DNA from: Deltaproteobacteria bacterium
GTDB lineage: Bacteria; Desulfobacterota; Desulfarculia; Desulfarculales; Desulfarculaceae
NCBI GenBank assembly: GCA_021815655.1
Contig: JAKAGJ010000212.1
Location: 1-5,116, forward strand
Direction of reading: 5' to 3'
Length of the DNA: 5,116 bases
A program made the translations under genes and the position numbers. Under the pieces are notes generated by a model, which saw only the letters and a list, made by a program, of their open reading frames with translations, had not been told where the DNA came from and made no database searches. Below are positions 1 to 5,116 of this stretch, piece by piece (position 1 is the stretch's first letter; each line of letters starts with the position of its first letter).

Positions 1-1
1 G

Positions 2-2464
2 CGCCTGCGTACAAGCCCGCCCCCGGTACTGATAACCAACCCCGACATGCTGCACCTGGGCATCTGCGCCTATCCCAGCGCCTGGGAAAGCCTGCTTGCC
101 GACCTGCGCTATATCGTCATCGACGAGGTGCACACCTACCGGGGGGTCTTTGGCTCCCACGTGGCCCAGGTGCTGAAAAGGCTCCTGCGCCTGTGTGCTA
201 TGCGGGGTGGCCGGCCCCAGTTCGTGCTCAGCTCGGCCACCATCGCCAACCCCGGCCAGCACGCGGCGGCCCTCACCGGCCGGCCCTTCGCGCCAGAGCA
301 GGTGGTGAGTGAGTGCGGCGCCCCGGCGGCGGGGCGCTATTTCGTGATGATGAACCCCCAGGGCGCCGCCAGCACCACCGCCGCCCATCTGCTCACGGCA
401 GCCGTGGAGCGCGGCTTTTCCACCATCTGTTTCACCCGCTCGCGGCTGCACACCGAGCTGATTCATTCCTGGGTGGGGCGGCAGCGGCCGGAATTGGCCA
501 ACAAGATCGCTGGCTACCGCGCCGGCTTCCTGCCCGAGGAGCGCCGGCACATCGAGCACTGCTTGAGCAGCGGCCGGCTCTCGGGGGTGATTACCACCAG
601 CGCCCTGGAGATGGGCATAGATATCGGCGGCCTGGACGTGTGCATCCTGGTGGGCTACCCTGGCAGCCAGATCAACACCTGGCAGCGGGGCGGGCGCGTG
701 GGCCGCTCGGGCCAGGAGAGCGCCATCTTCCTGGTGGCCCAGCCCGACGCCCTGGACCAGTATTTCCTGAAGCATCCCCGCGAGTTCTTCGAACGCCCCC
801 TGGAGGCGGCGGTGCTGGACCCCGACAACCCCCACATCGTGGGCCCGCATTTGGTATGCGCCGCCGCCGAGGAGCCCCTGTCGCCGGGCGAGGGCTTCTT
901 TGACCTGGCCCGCCACGCGGCCACGCTGGCCGACCTGGAGGCCCGGGGCGAGCTGTTGCGCGACGCCGTGGGGGACAGGCTCTTCGCCGCCCGCAAGTCA
1001 CCCCACCGCCTGGTGGACCTGCGCGGAGCGGGCCAAAGCTTCGCCATCGTGGGTCCGGAGGGCAAGGTGGTGGGATCCCTGGATGGCGTGCGGGTCTACA
1101 AGGAGGGCTATCCCGGGGCCATCTACCTGCACCGCACCCAGACCTTTGAGGTGCGCGAGCTGGATTGGGTGATGCGCCGGGTGACCGTCACCCCCCGCCA
1201 GGCCGACTTCTACACCCGCGCCCGCTCGGAGAAGCAGACCGAGATCCTGGAGGAGACCGGGCGCCGGCCGGTGGCCAACTTCCTGTTGCGCCAGGGGCGG
1301 CTCAAGGTAACCGAGACGGTCAATGGCTTCGAGCGCCGGCGATTGAGTGGCGGCGATCTGCTGGGGGTCTTCGCCCTGGACATGCCACCGCTGACCTTCG
1401 AGACCCACGGCCTGTGGCTGGACATCGAGGACGACCTGCGCAGCCTGGTTGAGGCCAAGGGCCGGCATTTCATGGGCGCCATCCACGCCCTGGAGCACGC
1501 GGCCATCGGCATGTTCCCGCTGTTCGCCCTGTGCGACCGGGGCGACATCGGCGGCATCTCCATCCCCCTGCATCCCCAGACCAAGAAGGCGGCGGTCTTC
1601 ATATATGACGGCGTGCCGGGCGGGGTGGGCCTGGCCGAGCGCGCCTTCGAGGTGATCGAGGGGCTGTTGGCCAAGGTGGAGGAACTGCTCACGGATTGCC
1701 CCTGCGAGGACGGCTGCCCGGCCTGCGTGCACTCGCCCAAGTGCGGCAACGGCAACAAGCCCCTGGACAAGCAGGGGGCGCTGCTCTTGACGCGGGCGCT
1801 CTTGGGCAAGGAGGAGCTGGCCTTCAGCCACGGCCTGGCCCCTCCGGCCCCGGCGCCGGCCATCCTGAGCCGAACGGCCCCCAGCCCCGAGGAGCCCCTG
1901 CGCTATGGCGTGCTGGACCTGGAAACCCAGCGCCTGGCCGAGGAGGTGGGCGGCTGGAAGAACGTGCATCTGATGCGCGTGAGCGTGGCGGTGCTCTACG
2001 ACCAGGCCAGCGACAGGTACGAGGCCTACGAGGAGCGGGACATGCCCCGGCTCATCGCCCGGCTCAAGGAGCTGGAACTGGTGGTGGGCTTCAACATCAA
2101 GCGTTTCGACTACACGGTGTTGAGCGCCTACACCCAGCACGACCTGTCGCGTCTGCCCACCCTGGACATCCTGGAAGACGTGCACAACCACCTGAACTAC
2201 CGCCTGAGCCTGCAAGCCCTGGCCAGCGCCACCCTGGGGGCCGAGAAAAGCGCCGACGGCTTGCAGGCCGTGGCCTGGTGGCGGGCCGGCGAGATGGAGC
2301 TCTTGACCTCCTACTGCCAGAAGGACGTGGAGCTGACCCGCCAATTGGCCCTGTACGGCCAGGAGCACGGCCACCTGCTCTTTGAGCGCAAGGACCAGGG
2401 CCGCCTGCGCGTGCCCGTGGACTGGTCCTGGCCCAGCCTGCGCAAGCGCTTCGCCAGGGGCTAG
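2..2464 (+). CDS. MrfA/YprA-type DEVH-box helicase fused to a YprB/MrfB-type DEDD exonuclease domain (5' truncated)
   Basis: The reading frame is open to the left edge, and residues before the ATG at 47 match the helicase (ITNPDMLH, motif Ib region), so that ATG is internal. Numbering from it: DEVH Walker B at 26-29, SAT motif III at 63-65, motif V (TSALEMGID) at 184-192, and motif VI QRGGRVGR at 213-220. A HALEHA helix lies at 480-485, and a DUF1998 cysteine cluster has Cys551, 553, 557, 560 and 566. Walker A lies outside the window. A Pro/Ala-rich linker (about 595-619) leads to an RNase H-fold exonuclease with D624-x-E626, N683...D688 and Y756-x3-D760, a complete DEDD set. In Bacillus subtilis, YprA (MrfA, a 3'-5' DNA helicase) and YprB (MrfB, a nuclease) are separate proteins acting in mitomycin C damage repair. 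A cytoplasmic role in DNA repair is inferred from that. The family call is strong; the substrate is not shown. DUF1998 helicases also occur in defence systems (DrmA, DruE), but the YprB-like tail favours MrfA. Confidence 0.93.
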   Translation, partial: RLRTSPPPVLITNPDMLHLGICAYPSAWESLLADLRYIVIDEVHTYRGVFGSHVAQVLKRLLRLCAMRGGRPQFVLSSATIANPGQHAAALTGRPFAPEQVVSECGAPAAGRYFVMMNPQGAASTTAAHLLTAAVERGFSTICFTRSRLHTELIHSWVGRQRPELANKIAGYRAGFLPEERRHIEHCLSSGRLSGVITTSALEMGIDIGGLDVCILVGYPGSQINTWQRGGRVGRSGQESAIFLVAQPDALDQYFLKHPREFFERPLEAAVLDPDNPHIVGPHLVCAAAEEPLSPGEGFFDLARHAATLADLEARGELLRDAVGDRLFAARKSPHRLVDLRGAGQSFAIVGPEGKVVGSLDGVRVYKEGYPGAIYLHRTQTFEVRELDWVMRRVTVTPRQADFYTRARSEKQTEILEETGRRPVANFLLRQGRLKVTETVNGFERRRLSGGDLLGVFALDMPPLTFETHGLWLDIEDDLRSLVEAKGRHFMGAIHALEHAAIGMFPLFALCDRGDIGGISIPLHPQTKKAAVFIYDGVPGGVGLAERAFEVIEGLLAKVEELLTDCPCEDGCPACVHSPKCGNGNKPLDKQGALLLTRALLGKEELAFSHGLAPPAPAPAILSRTAPSPEEPLRYGVLDLETQRLAEEVGGWKNVHLMRVSVAVLYDQASDRYEAYEERDMPRLIARLKELELVVGFNIKRFDYTVLSAYTQHDLSRLPTLDILEDVHNHLNYRLSLQALASATLGAEKSADGLQAVAWWRAGEMELLTSYCQKDVELTRQLALYGQEHGHLLFERKDQGRLRVPVDWSWPSLRKRFARG

Positions 2465-2482
2465 GGGCCGCTAGCCTTTTTT
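2457..2482 (+). terminator. Rho-independent terminator of the helicase-nuclease gene, overlapping both convergent stop codons
   Basis: GGCTAG (2459-2464) and CTAGCC (2471-2476) are perfectly complementary around the 6-nt loop GGGCCG, and six T follow at 2477-2482. Two G-U pairs could lengthen the stem. The helicase stop TAG (2462-2464) lies in the left arm. The tautomerase stop (2471-2473 read on the minus strand) lies in the right arm. The T-tract is also the tautomerase's two Lys codons. On the minus strand the same hairpin is followed by CC-rich sequence rather than U, so intrinsic termination should act only on plus-strand transcripts. Confidence 0.85.
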
Positions 2483-2683
2483 GCCTGCCCGGGCGCGGAT
2501 GGCCGTCACCTGCTCGCCGCCGGCCCCCCAGTTGTCCGAGGAAACCTCCTCGATGATAACGATGGTCTGGGCCGGGCTCTTGCCCAGCACGTCCTGCAGC
2601 ACCTTGGTCACGCCGGCGATGACCTGGGCCTTCTGCTGGGCGGTGATGCCGTCGGGGATGAGCTTGATGTTTACCAGCGGCAT
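2471..2683 (-). CDS. 4-oxalocrotonate tautomerase family protein (70 aa)
   Basis: A short enzyme of the 4-OT superfamily, which performs keto-enol tautomerisation using an N-terminal proline as general base after Met removal. The sequence begins Met-Pro-Leu-Val-Asn-Ile-Lys, giving Pro1 in the mature chain. It then has the family's amphipathic helix (ITAQQKAQVIAGVTKVLQDVLG), a beta strand (TIVIIEEV) and the conserved DNWGAGGEQV turn. Length is near the usual 60-70. The frame could be read upstream to 2734, but that extension would translate through the Shine-Dalgarno AAGGAGG (2688-2694) and remove Pro1, so the start at 2683 is chosen. By eye alignment with classical 4-OT, the positions of Arg11 and Arg39 are occupied by Ile, and Phe50 by Trp. 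The substrate is therefore probably not 4-oxalocrotonate and is unknown. No catabolic genes are adjacent. It is divergent from mltA and convergent with the helicase gene, whose stop is 6 bp away. Confidence 0.88.
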   Translation of the reverse strand: MPLVNIKLIPDGITAQQKAQVIAGVTKVLQDVLGKSPAQTIVIIEEVSSDNWGAGGEQVTAIRARAGKKG

Positions 2684-2687
2684 GATG

Positions 2688-2694
2688 CCTCCTT
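2688..2694 (-). promoter_or_regulatory. Ribosome binding site of the tautomerase gene
   Basis: On the minus strand this reads AAGGAGG, a near-perfect Shine-Dalgarno, 4 nt before the ATG at 2683-2681. It decides the start: the longer frame beginning at 2734 would place this site inside the coding region. Confidence 0.85.
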
Positions 2695-2697
2695 CTT

Positions 2698-2745
2698 TGT
2701 TATGTTTTATCCGCCCTCCTCTGGTGGGCGGCATGGATCATAACA
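2698..2745. repeat. Nested inverted repeats in the tautomerase/mltA divergent spacer
   Basis: The 79-bp spacer between the two divergent start codons contains TGTTATG (2698-2704) with its inverse CATAACA (2739-2745). Inside them lies CCGCCC (2711-2716) with GGGCGG (2726-2731). The two dyads are almost concentric, centred near 2721, close to the midpoint between the two starts (about 2723). This could be a shared operator or a hairpin. AT-rich hexamers near the outer arms (for example CATAAC at 2739-2744) resemble -10 elements, but I could not find convincing -35 partners in either direction. The spacer must nevertheless hold promoters unless transcription enters from outside. Confidence 0.45.
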
Positions 2746-2751
2746 CGGTGC

Positions 2752-2757
2752 GAGGTG
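2752..2757 (+). promoter_or_regulatory. Ribosome binding site of mltA
   Basis: GAGGTG lies 5 nt before the ATG at 2763. This supports that start over the in-frame ATG at 2733, which falls inside the spacer dyad and would put ten hydrophilic residues ahead of the lipoprotein signal peptide. Confidence 0.7.
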
Positions 2758-2762
2758 GAGAA

Positions 2763-3989
2763 ATGCGGGCGATTTTGGGCAAGGGGCGGCTCATCCTGGT
2801 CCTGTCGATTCTGGCGCTTTGGCTGGCCGGCTGCGCCAAGGAAGTGCCCCTGCCGCCGCCCACCCCGGCGGCGCCGCCCGAAAAGCCCCGGGTGGTGCTG
2901 GAGGTGGTGCCCGAGGATCACTGGCCTCTTTTAGCCGACGACCTGGACCCGGCCAGCTTCCACGAGGCCTGCCAGCACTCCCTGGAATATCTGCGCCGCC
3001 AGCCGGCGGACAAGCTCTTTGACTATGGCGTGCGGCAATACAGCGCCGCCGAATTGATAGCCGGGCTCATGCGCCTGCAAGACGTGCTGGTGCGCCTGCC
3101 CGAGGCCAGGGCCCGCACCGAGGCCCTGAAGCGCGAGTTCATCCTTTTGCGCTCCGTGGGCTCCGACGGCCAGGGTCGGGTGGTTTTCACCGGCTACTAC
3201 GAGCCCATCCTGGCTGGCCGCAAGAAGCCCTCCCCGCCCTTTGTCTACCCCCTGTACGCCATACCCCATGACCTGGTGAACATCGACCTCAGCCAGTTCG
3301 GCGCCGACCTGCCCAAACGCAGATTGGTGGGGCAGGTGAAGGAGCACCAGGTGCGCCCCTACCCCGACCGCGAGGCCATCGACTTCGGCGGGGCCATCAG
3401 GGGCCAGGCCGAGCCCCTGGCCTATCTGGACGACATGGTGGAGGCCTTTTTCCTGCACATCCAGGGCTCGGGGCAGGTGCGCTTCCCCGACGGCTCCCGG
3501 ATGCGCCTGGGCTTTGCCGCGAGCAACGGCCGGCCCTACCGCTCCATCGGTCCGCTCTTGGCCGACGAGGGGCTGATGAACCGGGACGAAATGTCCATGC
3601 AGAACATCAAGGCCCTCTTGCTCAAGCACCCGGAACTGCGGCACCGGGTTCTCTCCCAGAACCCCAGCTATGTTTTCTTCCGTAAACTCTCGCCCGAGGG
3701 CGGGCCGTTGGGCTGCTTCGAATTGCCCTTGACCCCCGGCCGCTCGGTGGCCTTGGATCGCCGGGTCTTTCCCGGCCTGGCCCCCGGCTTCATCCTGGGC
3801 ACCCGGCCGGCGGCGGGCGGCGGCACGGCGCCCTTTGGCCGCTTCATCGTAAGCCAGGACACGGGAGGGGCCATCCGGGGACCGGGACGCCTGGACCTTT
3901 TCTACGGCAGCGGCCCCGAGGCCGGTCTTTTGGCCGGACGCATGAAAAACGCGGGGCAATTGTTCTTCCTGGCTCCCCGGCGGCGCTGA
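2763..3989 (+). CDS. mltA: MltA-family membrane-bound lytic murein transglycosylase (lipoprotein, 408 aa)
   Basis: Cleaves the MurNAc-GlcNAc beta-1,4 bond of peptidoglycan non-hydrolytically, leaving 1,6-anhydro-MurNAc ends, during wall turnover. The N-terminus is a lipoprotein signal: Arg/Lys residues, a hydrophobic core (10-20) and lipobox LAGC with Cys24. Ala at +2 favours outer-membrane sorting, so it should face the periplasm. A Pro/Ala-rich tether (about 29-42) follows. The MltA domain shows TGYYEP at 143-148, HIQGSGQ at 232-238 and GFAASNGRPY at 250-259. The C-terminal 3D domain shows DTGGAIRG beginning at Asp366, a second Asp at 378, then GSGPEAG. The DTGGAI Asp aligns with the catalytic Asp308 of Escherichia coli MltA, by eye. 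Length is slightly above the roughly 365-residue E. coli precursor. It appears to be a single-gene unit. No U-tracted terminator follows it, so readthrough into the downstream toxin-antitoxin operon is possible. Confidence 0.96.
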   Translation: MRAILGKGRLILVLSILALWLAGCAKEVPLPPPTPAAPPEKPRVVLEVVPEDHWPLLADDLDPASFHEACQHSLEYLRRQPADKLFDYGVRQYSAAELIAGLMRLQDVLVRLPEARARTEALKREFILLRSVGSDGQGRVVFTGYYEPILAGRKKPSPPFVYPLYAIPHDLVNIDLSQFGADLPKRRLVGQVKEHQVRPYPDREAIDFGGAIRGQAEPLAYLDDMVEAFFLHIQGSGQVRFPDGSRMRLGFAASNGRPYRSIGPLLADEGLMNRDEMSMQNIKALLLKHPELRHRVLSQNPSYVFFRKLSPEGGPLGCFELPLTPGRSVALDRRVFPGLAPGFILGTRPAAGGGTAPFGRFIVSQDTGGAIRGPGRLDLFYGSGPEAGLLAGRMKNAGQLFFLAPRRR

Positions 3990-4026
3990 CTCCCCGGCCA
4001 ACTGCCGTGCATGGCCTGCCCGAGGC

Positions 4027-4047
4027 GCCAGGGCCCCGGTGCCTGGC
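4027..4047 (+). other. Hairpin between mltA and the toxin-antitoxin promoter
   Basis: GCCAGG (4027-4032) and CCTGGC (4042-4047) can pair around a 9-nt loop. The stem ends directly against the -35 box of the next promoter. There is no following T-run, so it is not a convincing intrinsic terminator and may be a by-product of high G+C. Confidence 0.25.
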
Positions 4048-4076
4048 TTGACATCGCGTCATTTGGCATTTATCAT
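4048..4076 (+). promoter_or_regulatory. Sigma70-type promoter of the RES-Xre toxin-antitoxin operon
   Basis: A perfect -35 TTGACA (4048-4053), an exact 17-bp spacer and a one-mismatch -10 TATCAT (4071-4076) predict a start near 4083 and a leader of about 20 nt. This is the only strongly AT-rich patch around and lies just upstream of the antitoxin ribosome binding site. A strong promoter held down by the antitoxin is the usual arrangement for type II toxin-antitoxin operons. Confidence 0.85.
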
Positions 4077-4084
4077 TATGTCAA
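4048..4084. promoter_or_regulatory. Probable antitoxin operator: 7-bp inverted repeat embracing the promoter
   Basis: TTGACAT (4048-4054) is matched exactly in inverse by ATGTCAA (4078-4084), with centre at 4066. The left arm contains the -35 box and the right arm covers the predicted transcription start, so a dimeric repressor bound here would block RNA polymerase. Between the arms, CATTT, CATTT and CATTA recur at 4060, 4067 and 4074 with exact 7-bp spacing. Known RES-Xre/ParS-type antitoxins or their complexes autoregulate; binding at this site is inferred. Confidence 0.6.
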
Positions 4085-4089
4085 ACGGC

Positions 4090-4095
4090 AGGGAG
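4090..4095 (+). promoter_or_regulatory. Ribosome binding site of the antitoxin gene
   Basis: AGGGAG lies 7 nt before the ATG at 4103 and supports that start. A second in-frame ATG at 4112 is slightly too distant. Confidence 0.7.
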
Positions 4096-4102
4096 AGCGA
4101 AC

Positions 4103-4540
4103 ATGCCAGCCATGCAAAACATCGGTGAGGTCCTGGGAGGACGCAAGTGCCTGGGCCGGGCGCCGCGCACCTCGGCGGAGATGGACGCCCTGATCCGCGA
4201 GGGTATTCCCGTGGACTGCGCGAGCAGGGTGCAGGCCAGCCTGGCCCTGCCAGACCAGAATTTCGCCGATTTTCTGGCCGTGGGCACCCGCACCCTCTTG
4301 CGCATGCGGCAGGGCAACAAGCGGCTCAGCATGGCCGCCGGCGACCGCCTTTTTCGCCTGGCCCGCCTGCTCAGCCTGGCCACGGAGGTGCTGGAGAGCC
4401 CGCGGGCCGCCAGGGACTGGCTCTCCGCGCCGCAACCGGGCCTGGGTGGAATGCGGCCCCTGGACTTGATGCTCACCGAGGCGGGCTGCCATGAGGTGGA
4501 GCAGTTGCTGGGGCGCATCGAGTACGGGGTCTTGGCTTGA
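4103..4540 (+). CDS. Xre/MbcA/ParS-type antitoxin of a RES-Xre toxin-antitoxin pair (145 aa)
   Basis: A cytoplasmic antitoxin expected to bind and inhibit the RES toxin encoded next and to repress its own promoter. The N-terminal two thirds (about 25-92) form a helical Xre-like helix-turn-helix region, including LPDQNFADFLAVGTRTLLRM and the following helix up to about 92. The C-terminal part (about 93-145) is the toxin-binding DUF2384 domain: Ala-Arg-Asp-Trp-Leu at 103-107, the P-L-D-L-M-L-T-E-A-G block at 119-128, and the hallmark R-I-E-Y-G-V-L-A end at 138-145. Length is normal for the family. The gene has its own promoter and ribosome binding site, and its stop TGA overlaps the toxin's TTG start. 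Codon use resembles the neighbours, so recent transfer is not obvious. Confidence in the family is high; the toxin is confirmed by context. Confidence 0.93.
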   Translation: MPAMQNIGEVLGGRKCLGRAPRTSAEMDALIREGIPVDCASRVQASLALPDQNFADFLAVGTRTLLRMRQGNKRLSMAAGDRLFRLARLLSLATEVLESPRAARDWLSAPQPGLGGMRPLDLMLTEAGCHEVEQLLGRIEYGVLA

Positions 4541-5004
4541 TCGAGGCCTGGCGGATCGTCAAGGCCAGCCAGGCGGCCGGCGCCTTCTCCGGGGAGGGCG
4601 CCAGGCGCTACGGAGGCCGCTGGAACTCGCCGGGCACCTCTTGCGTCTATGTGGCCGATTCCCTGCCCCTGGCCGCCATGGAGATATTTCTGCATCTGGG
4701 CCGGGACGGCTTCAACATCAGCTACGCGCACTTTCAGGTCCTGATTCCCGAAGCCACGGTGCGGGGCGTGGACCTGGCCGATCTGCCCCGGGGCTGGCGG
4801 ACCTCCCCCCCTGGCGCCCTGAGCATGGCCGTGGGGACCCTGTGGGCCAAGTCTCGAGCCTCCGCGGTCCTCAAGGTACCTTCCGCCCTCATGCCCCTGG
4901 GGCGCGGCTTCAACTACATCCTGAACCCCGCCCACGCCGACTTCCCCCAGATCACCTTGCAAGGCCCCGAGCCCTTCAATTTTGATCCCCGCATGTGGAA
5001 ATAG
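4537..5004 (+). CDS. RES-domain toxin (155 aa)
   Basis: Characterised RES toxins act on NAD+: MbcT of Mycobacterium tuberculosis is an NAD+ phosphorylase, and ParT ADP-ribosylates phosphoribosyl pyrophosphate synthetase. The three name-giving residues are visible as Arg6 (AWRI), Glu49 (AAMEIFLHL) and Ser116 (VPSAL). RRYGGRWNSPGTSCVYVADS (23-42) and NYILNPAHADF (126-136) are further family blocks. The start is TTG in a TTGA overlap with the antitoxin stop. No ATG precedes the conserved Trp-Arg, and the next Met (48) would destroy the domain. Only a weak GGGG (4526-4529) lies upstream, so translation is probably coupled to the antitoxin and kept low. Family length is typical and the active site looks intact, so it should be functional. 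Which of the known activities it has cannot be told. Confidence 0.94.
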   Translation: MIEAWRIVKASQAAGAFSGEGARRYGGRWNSPGTSCVYVADSLPLAAMEIFLHLGRDGFNISYAHFQVLIPEATVRGVDLADLPRGWRTSPPGALSMAVGTLWAKSRASAVLKVPSALMPLGRGFNYILNPAHADFPQITLQGPEPFNFDPRMWK

Positions 5005-5014
5005 CCGACAACCT

Positions 5015-5041
5015 GGACCAGCCGCCGCCGATTACTGGTCC
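5015..5041. other. Hairpin between the convergent toxin and right-edge genes
   Basis: GGACCAG (5015-5021) and CTGGTCC (5035-5041) are perfect inverse copies around a 13-nt loop, 10 bp after the toxin stop. No T-run follows on either strand, so at most it is a stalling or 3'-protecting structure for the convergent transcripts. Its right arm also encodes the last residues of the minus-strand gene. Confidence 0.35.
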
Positions 5042-5116
5042 TGGCTGAAGTCGTAGGCCAATCCCGGGTCCTGGTGGCAGGCCGTTACCCGCAAATAACG
5101 GTTCACCACCTTGAGC
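5032..5116 (-). CDS. C-terminal end of an unidentified protein (partial)
   Basis: On the minus strand, the frame from 5115 reads 27 codons to a TAA at 5034-5032 without interruption. The predicted tail is LKVVNRYLRVTACHQDPG followed by LAYDFSQDQ. Third codon positions are mostly G or C, as in the other genes. The end falls 27 bp after the toxin stop, leaving a normal convergent spacer, and it would otherwise be unexplained sequence. The fragment is too short to assign a family, and 27 open codons in GC-rich DNA is weak evidence by itself. Confidence 0.5.
   Translation of the reverse strand, partial: LKVVNRYLRVTACHQDPGLAYDFSQDQ

Noticed and set aside
998..2374. Long minus-strand open frame (458 codons) opposite the helicase-nuclease gene
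   Set aside because: Its translation is low-complexity, rich in Gly, Ala, Gln, Val and His, with no recognisable domain. The opposite strand encodes a protein with clear motifs. It is a high-GC antisense shadow.
2684..2734. N-terminal extension of the tautomerase to an ATG at 2734
   Set aside because: It would translate the Shine-Dalgarno sequence and remove the catalytic N-terminal proline.
2481..2762. Upstream in-frame extension of mltA, including an ATG at 2733
   Set aside because: It would run antisense through the tautomerase gene and bury the lipoprotein signal peptide inside the protein. GAGGTG before 2763 and the lipobox at Cys24 fix the start.
2931..4001. Minus-strand open frame (356 codons) opposite mltA
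   Set aside because: Lies fully across the MltA catalytic domains and has shadow-like composition with no family motif.
4027..4047. Intrinsic terminator after mltA
   Set aside because: The hairpin has a 6-bp stem and a 9-nt loop but no U-tract, and it abuts the next promoter's -35 box.
4081..4962. Minus-strand open frame (293 codons) opposite the toxin-antitoxin pair
   Set aside because: Both plus-strand genes show family-defining motifs and overlap properly; this frame has none.
2..5004. A phage-defence island, suggested by a DUF1998 helicase plus a RES-Xre toxin-antitoxin pair
   Set aside because: The helicase has the MrfA-plus-YprB repair architecture rather than that of DrmA or DruE. 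No methylase, DISARM or Druantia partner is present. A housekeeping transglycosylase and a tautomerase separate the two loci.

Overview
The window is high-G+C, densely coding DNA with strongly G/C-biased third codon positions. An MltA-type murein transglycosylase lipoprotein implies a Gram-negative (diderm) bacterium. The overall style would fit a high-GC proteobacterium or desulfobacterote, but nothing here fixes the taxonomy. No RNA genes, insertion sequences or CRISPR arrays were seen.

Layout, left to right. (1) Positions 2-2464 (+) hold the 3' part of a large gene for a DEVH-box superfamily 2 helicase of the MrfA/YprA type (DUF1998 cysteine cluster). It is fused at its C-terminus to a DEDD exonuclease domain of the YprB/MrfB type. 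The ATP-binding N-terminal motifs lie before the window. (2) Its stop codon sits in one arm of a perfect palindrome followed by six T, a rho-independent terminator. The other arm carries the stop codon of the convergent gene. (3) That gene, 2471-2683 (-), encodes a 70-residue 4-oxalocrotonate-tautomerase-family protein. (4) A 79-bp divergent spacer with nested inverted repeats separates it from (5) mltA, 2763-3989 (+), a 408-residue lytic transglycosylase lipoprotein. (6) After a 113-bp spacer holding a near-consensus sigma70 promoter within a 7-bp inverted repeat comes a two-gene type II toxin-antitoxin operon. The Xre/MbcA/ParS-type antitoxin is at 4103-4540 (+). The RES-domain toxin is at 4537-5004 (+), overlaps the antitoxin by 4 bp and starts with TTG. 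(7) The right edge (5032-5116, -) shows the probable last 27 codons of an unidentified convergent gene.

The genes form separate transcription units: DNA repair, a small tautomerase, cell-wall turnover and a toxin-antitoxin pair. They do not form one pathway. The most notable points are the one-polypeptide fusion of two proteins that are separate in Bacillus subtilis, the terminator palindrome shared by two convergent stop codons, and the well-defined promoter/operator of the RES-Xre module. I found no clear sign of an entirely new system.
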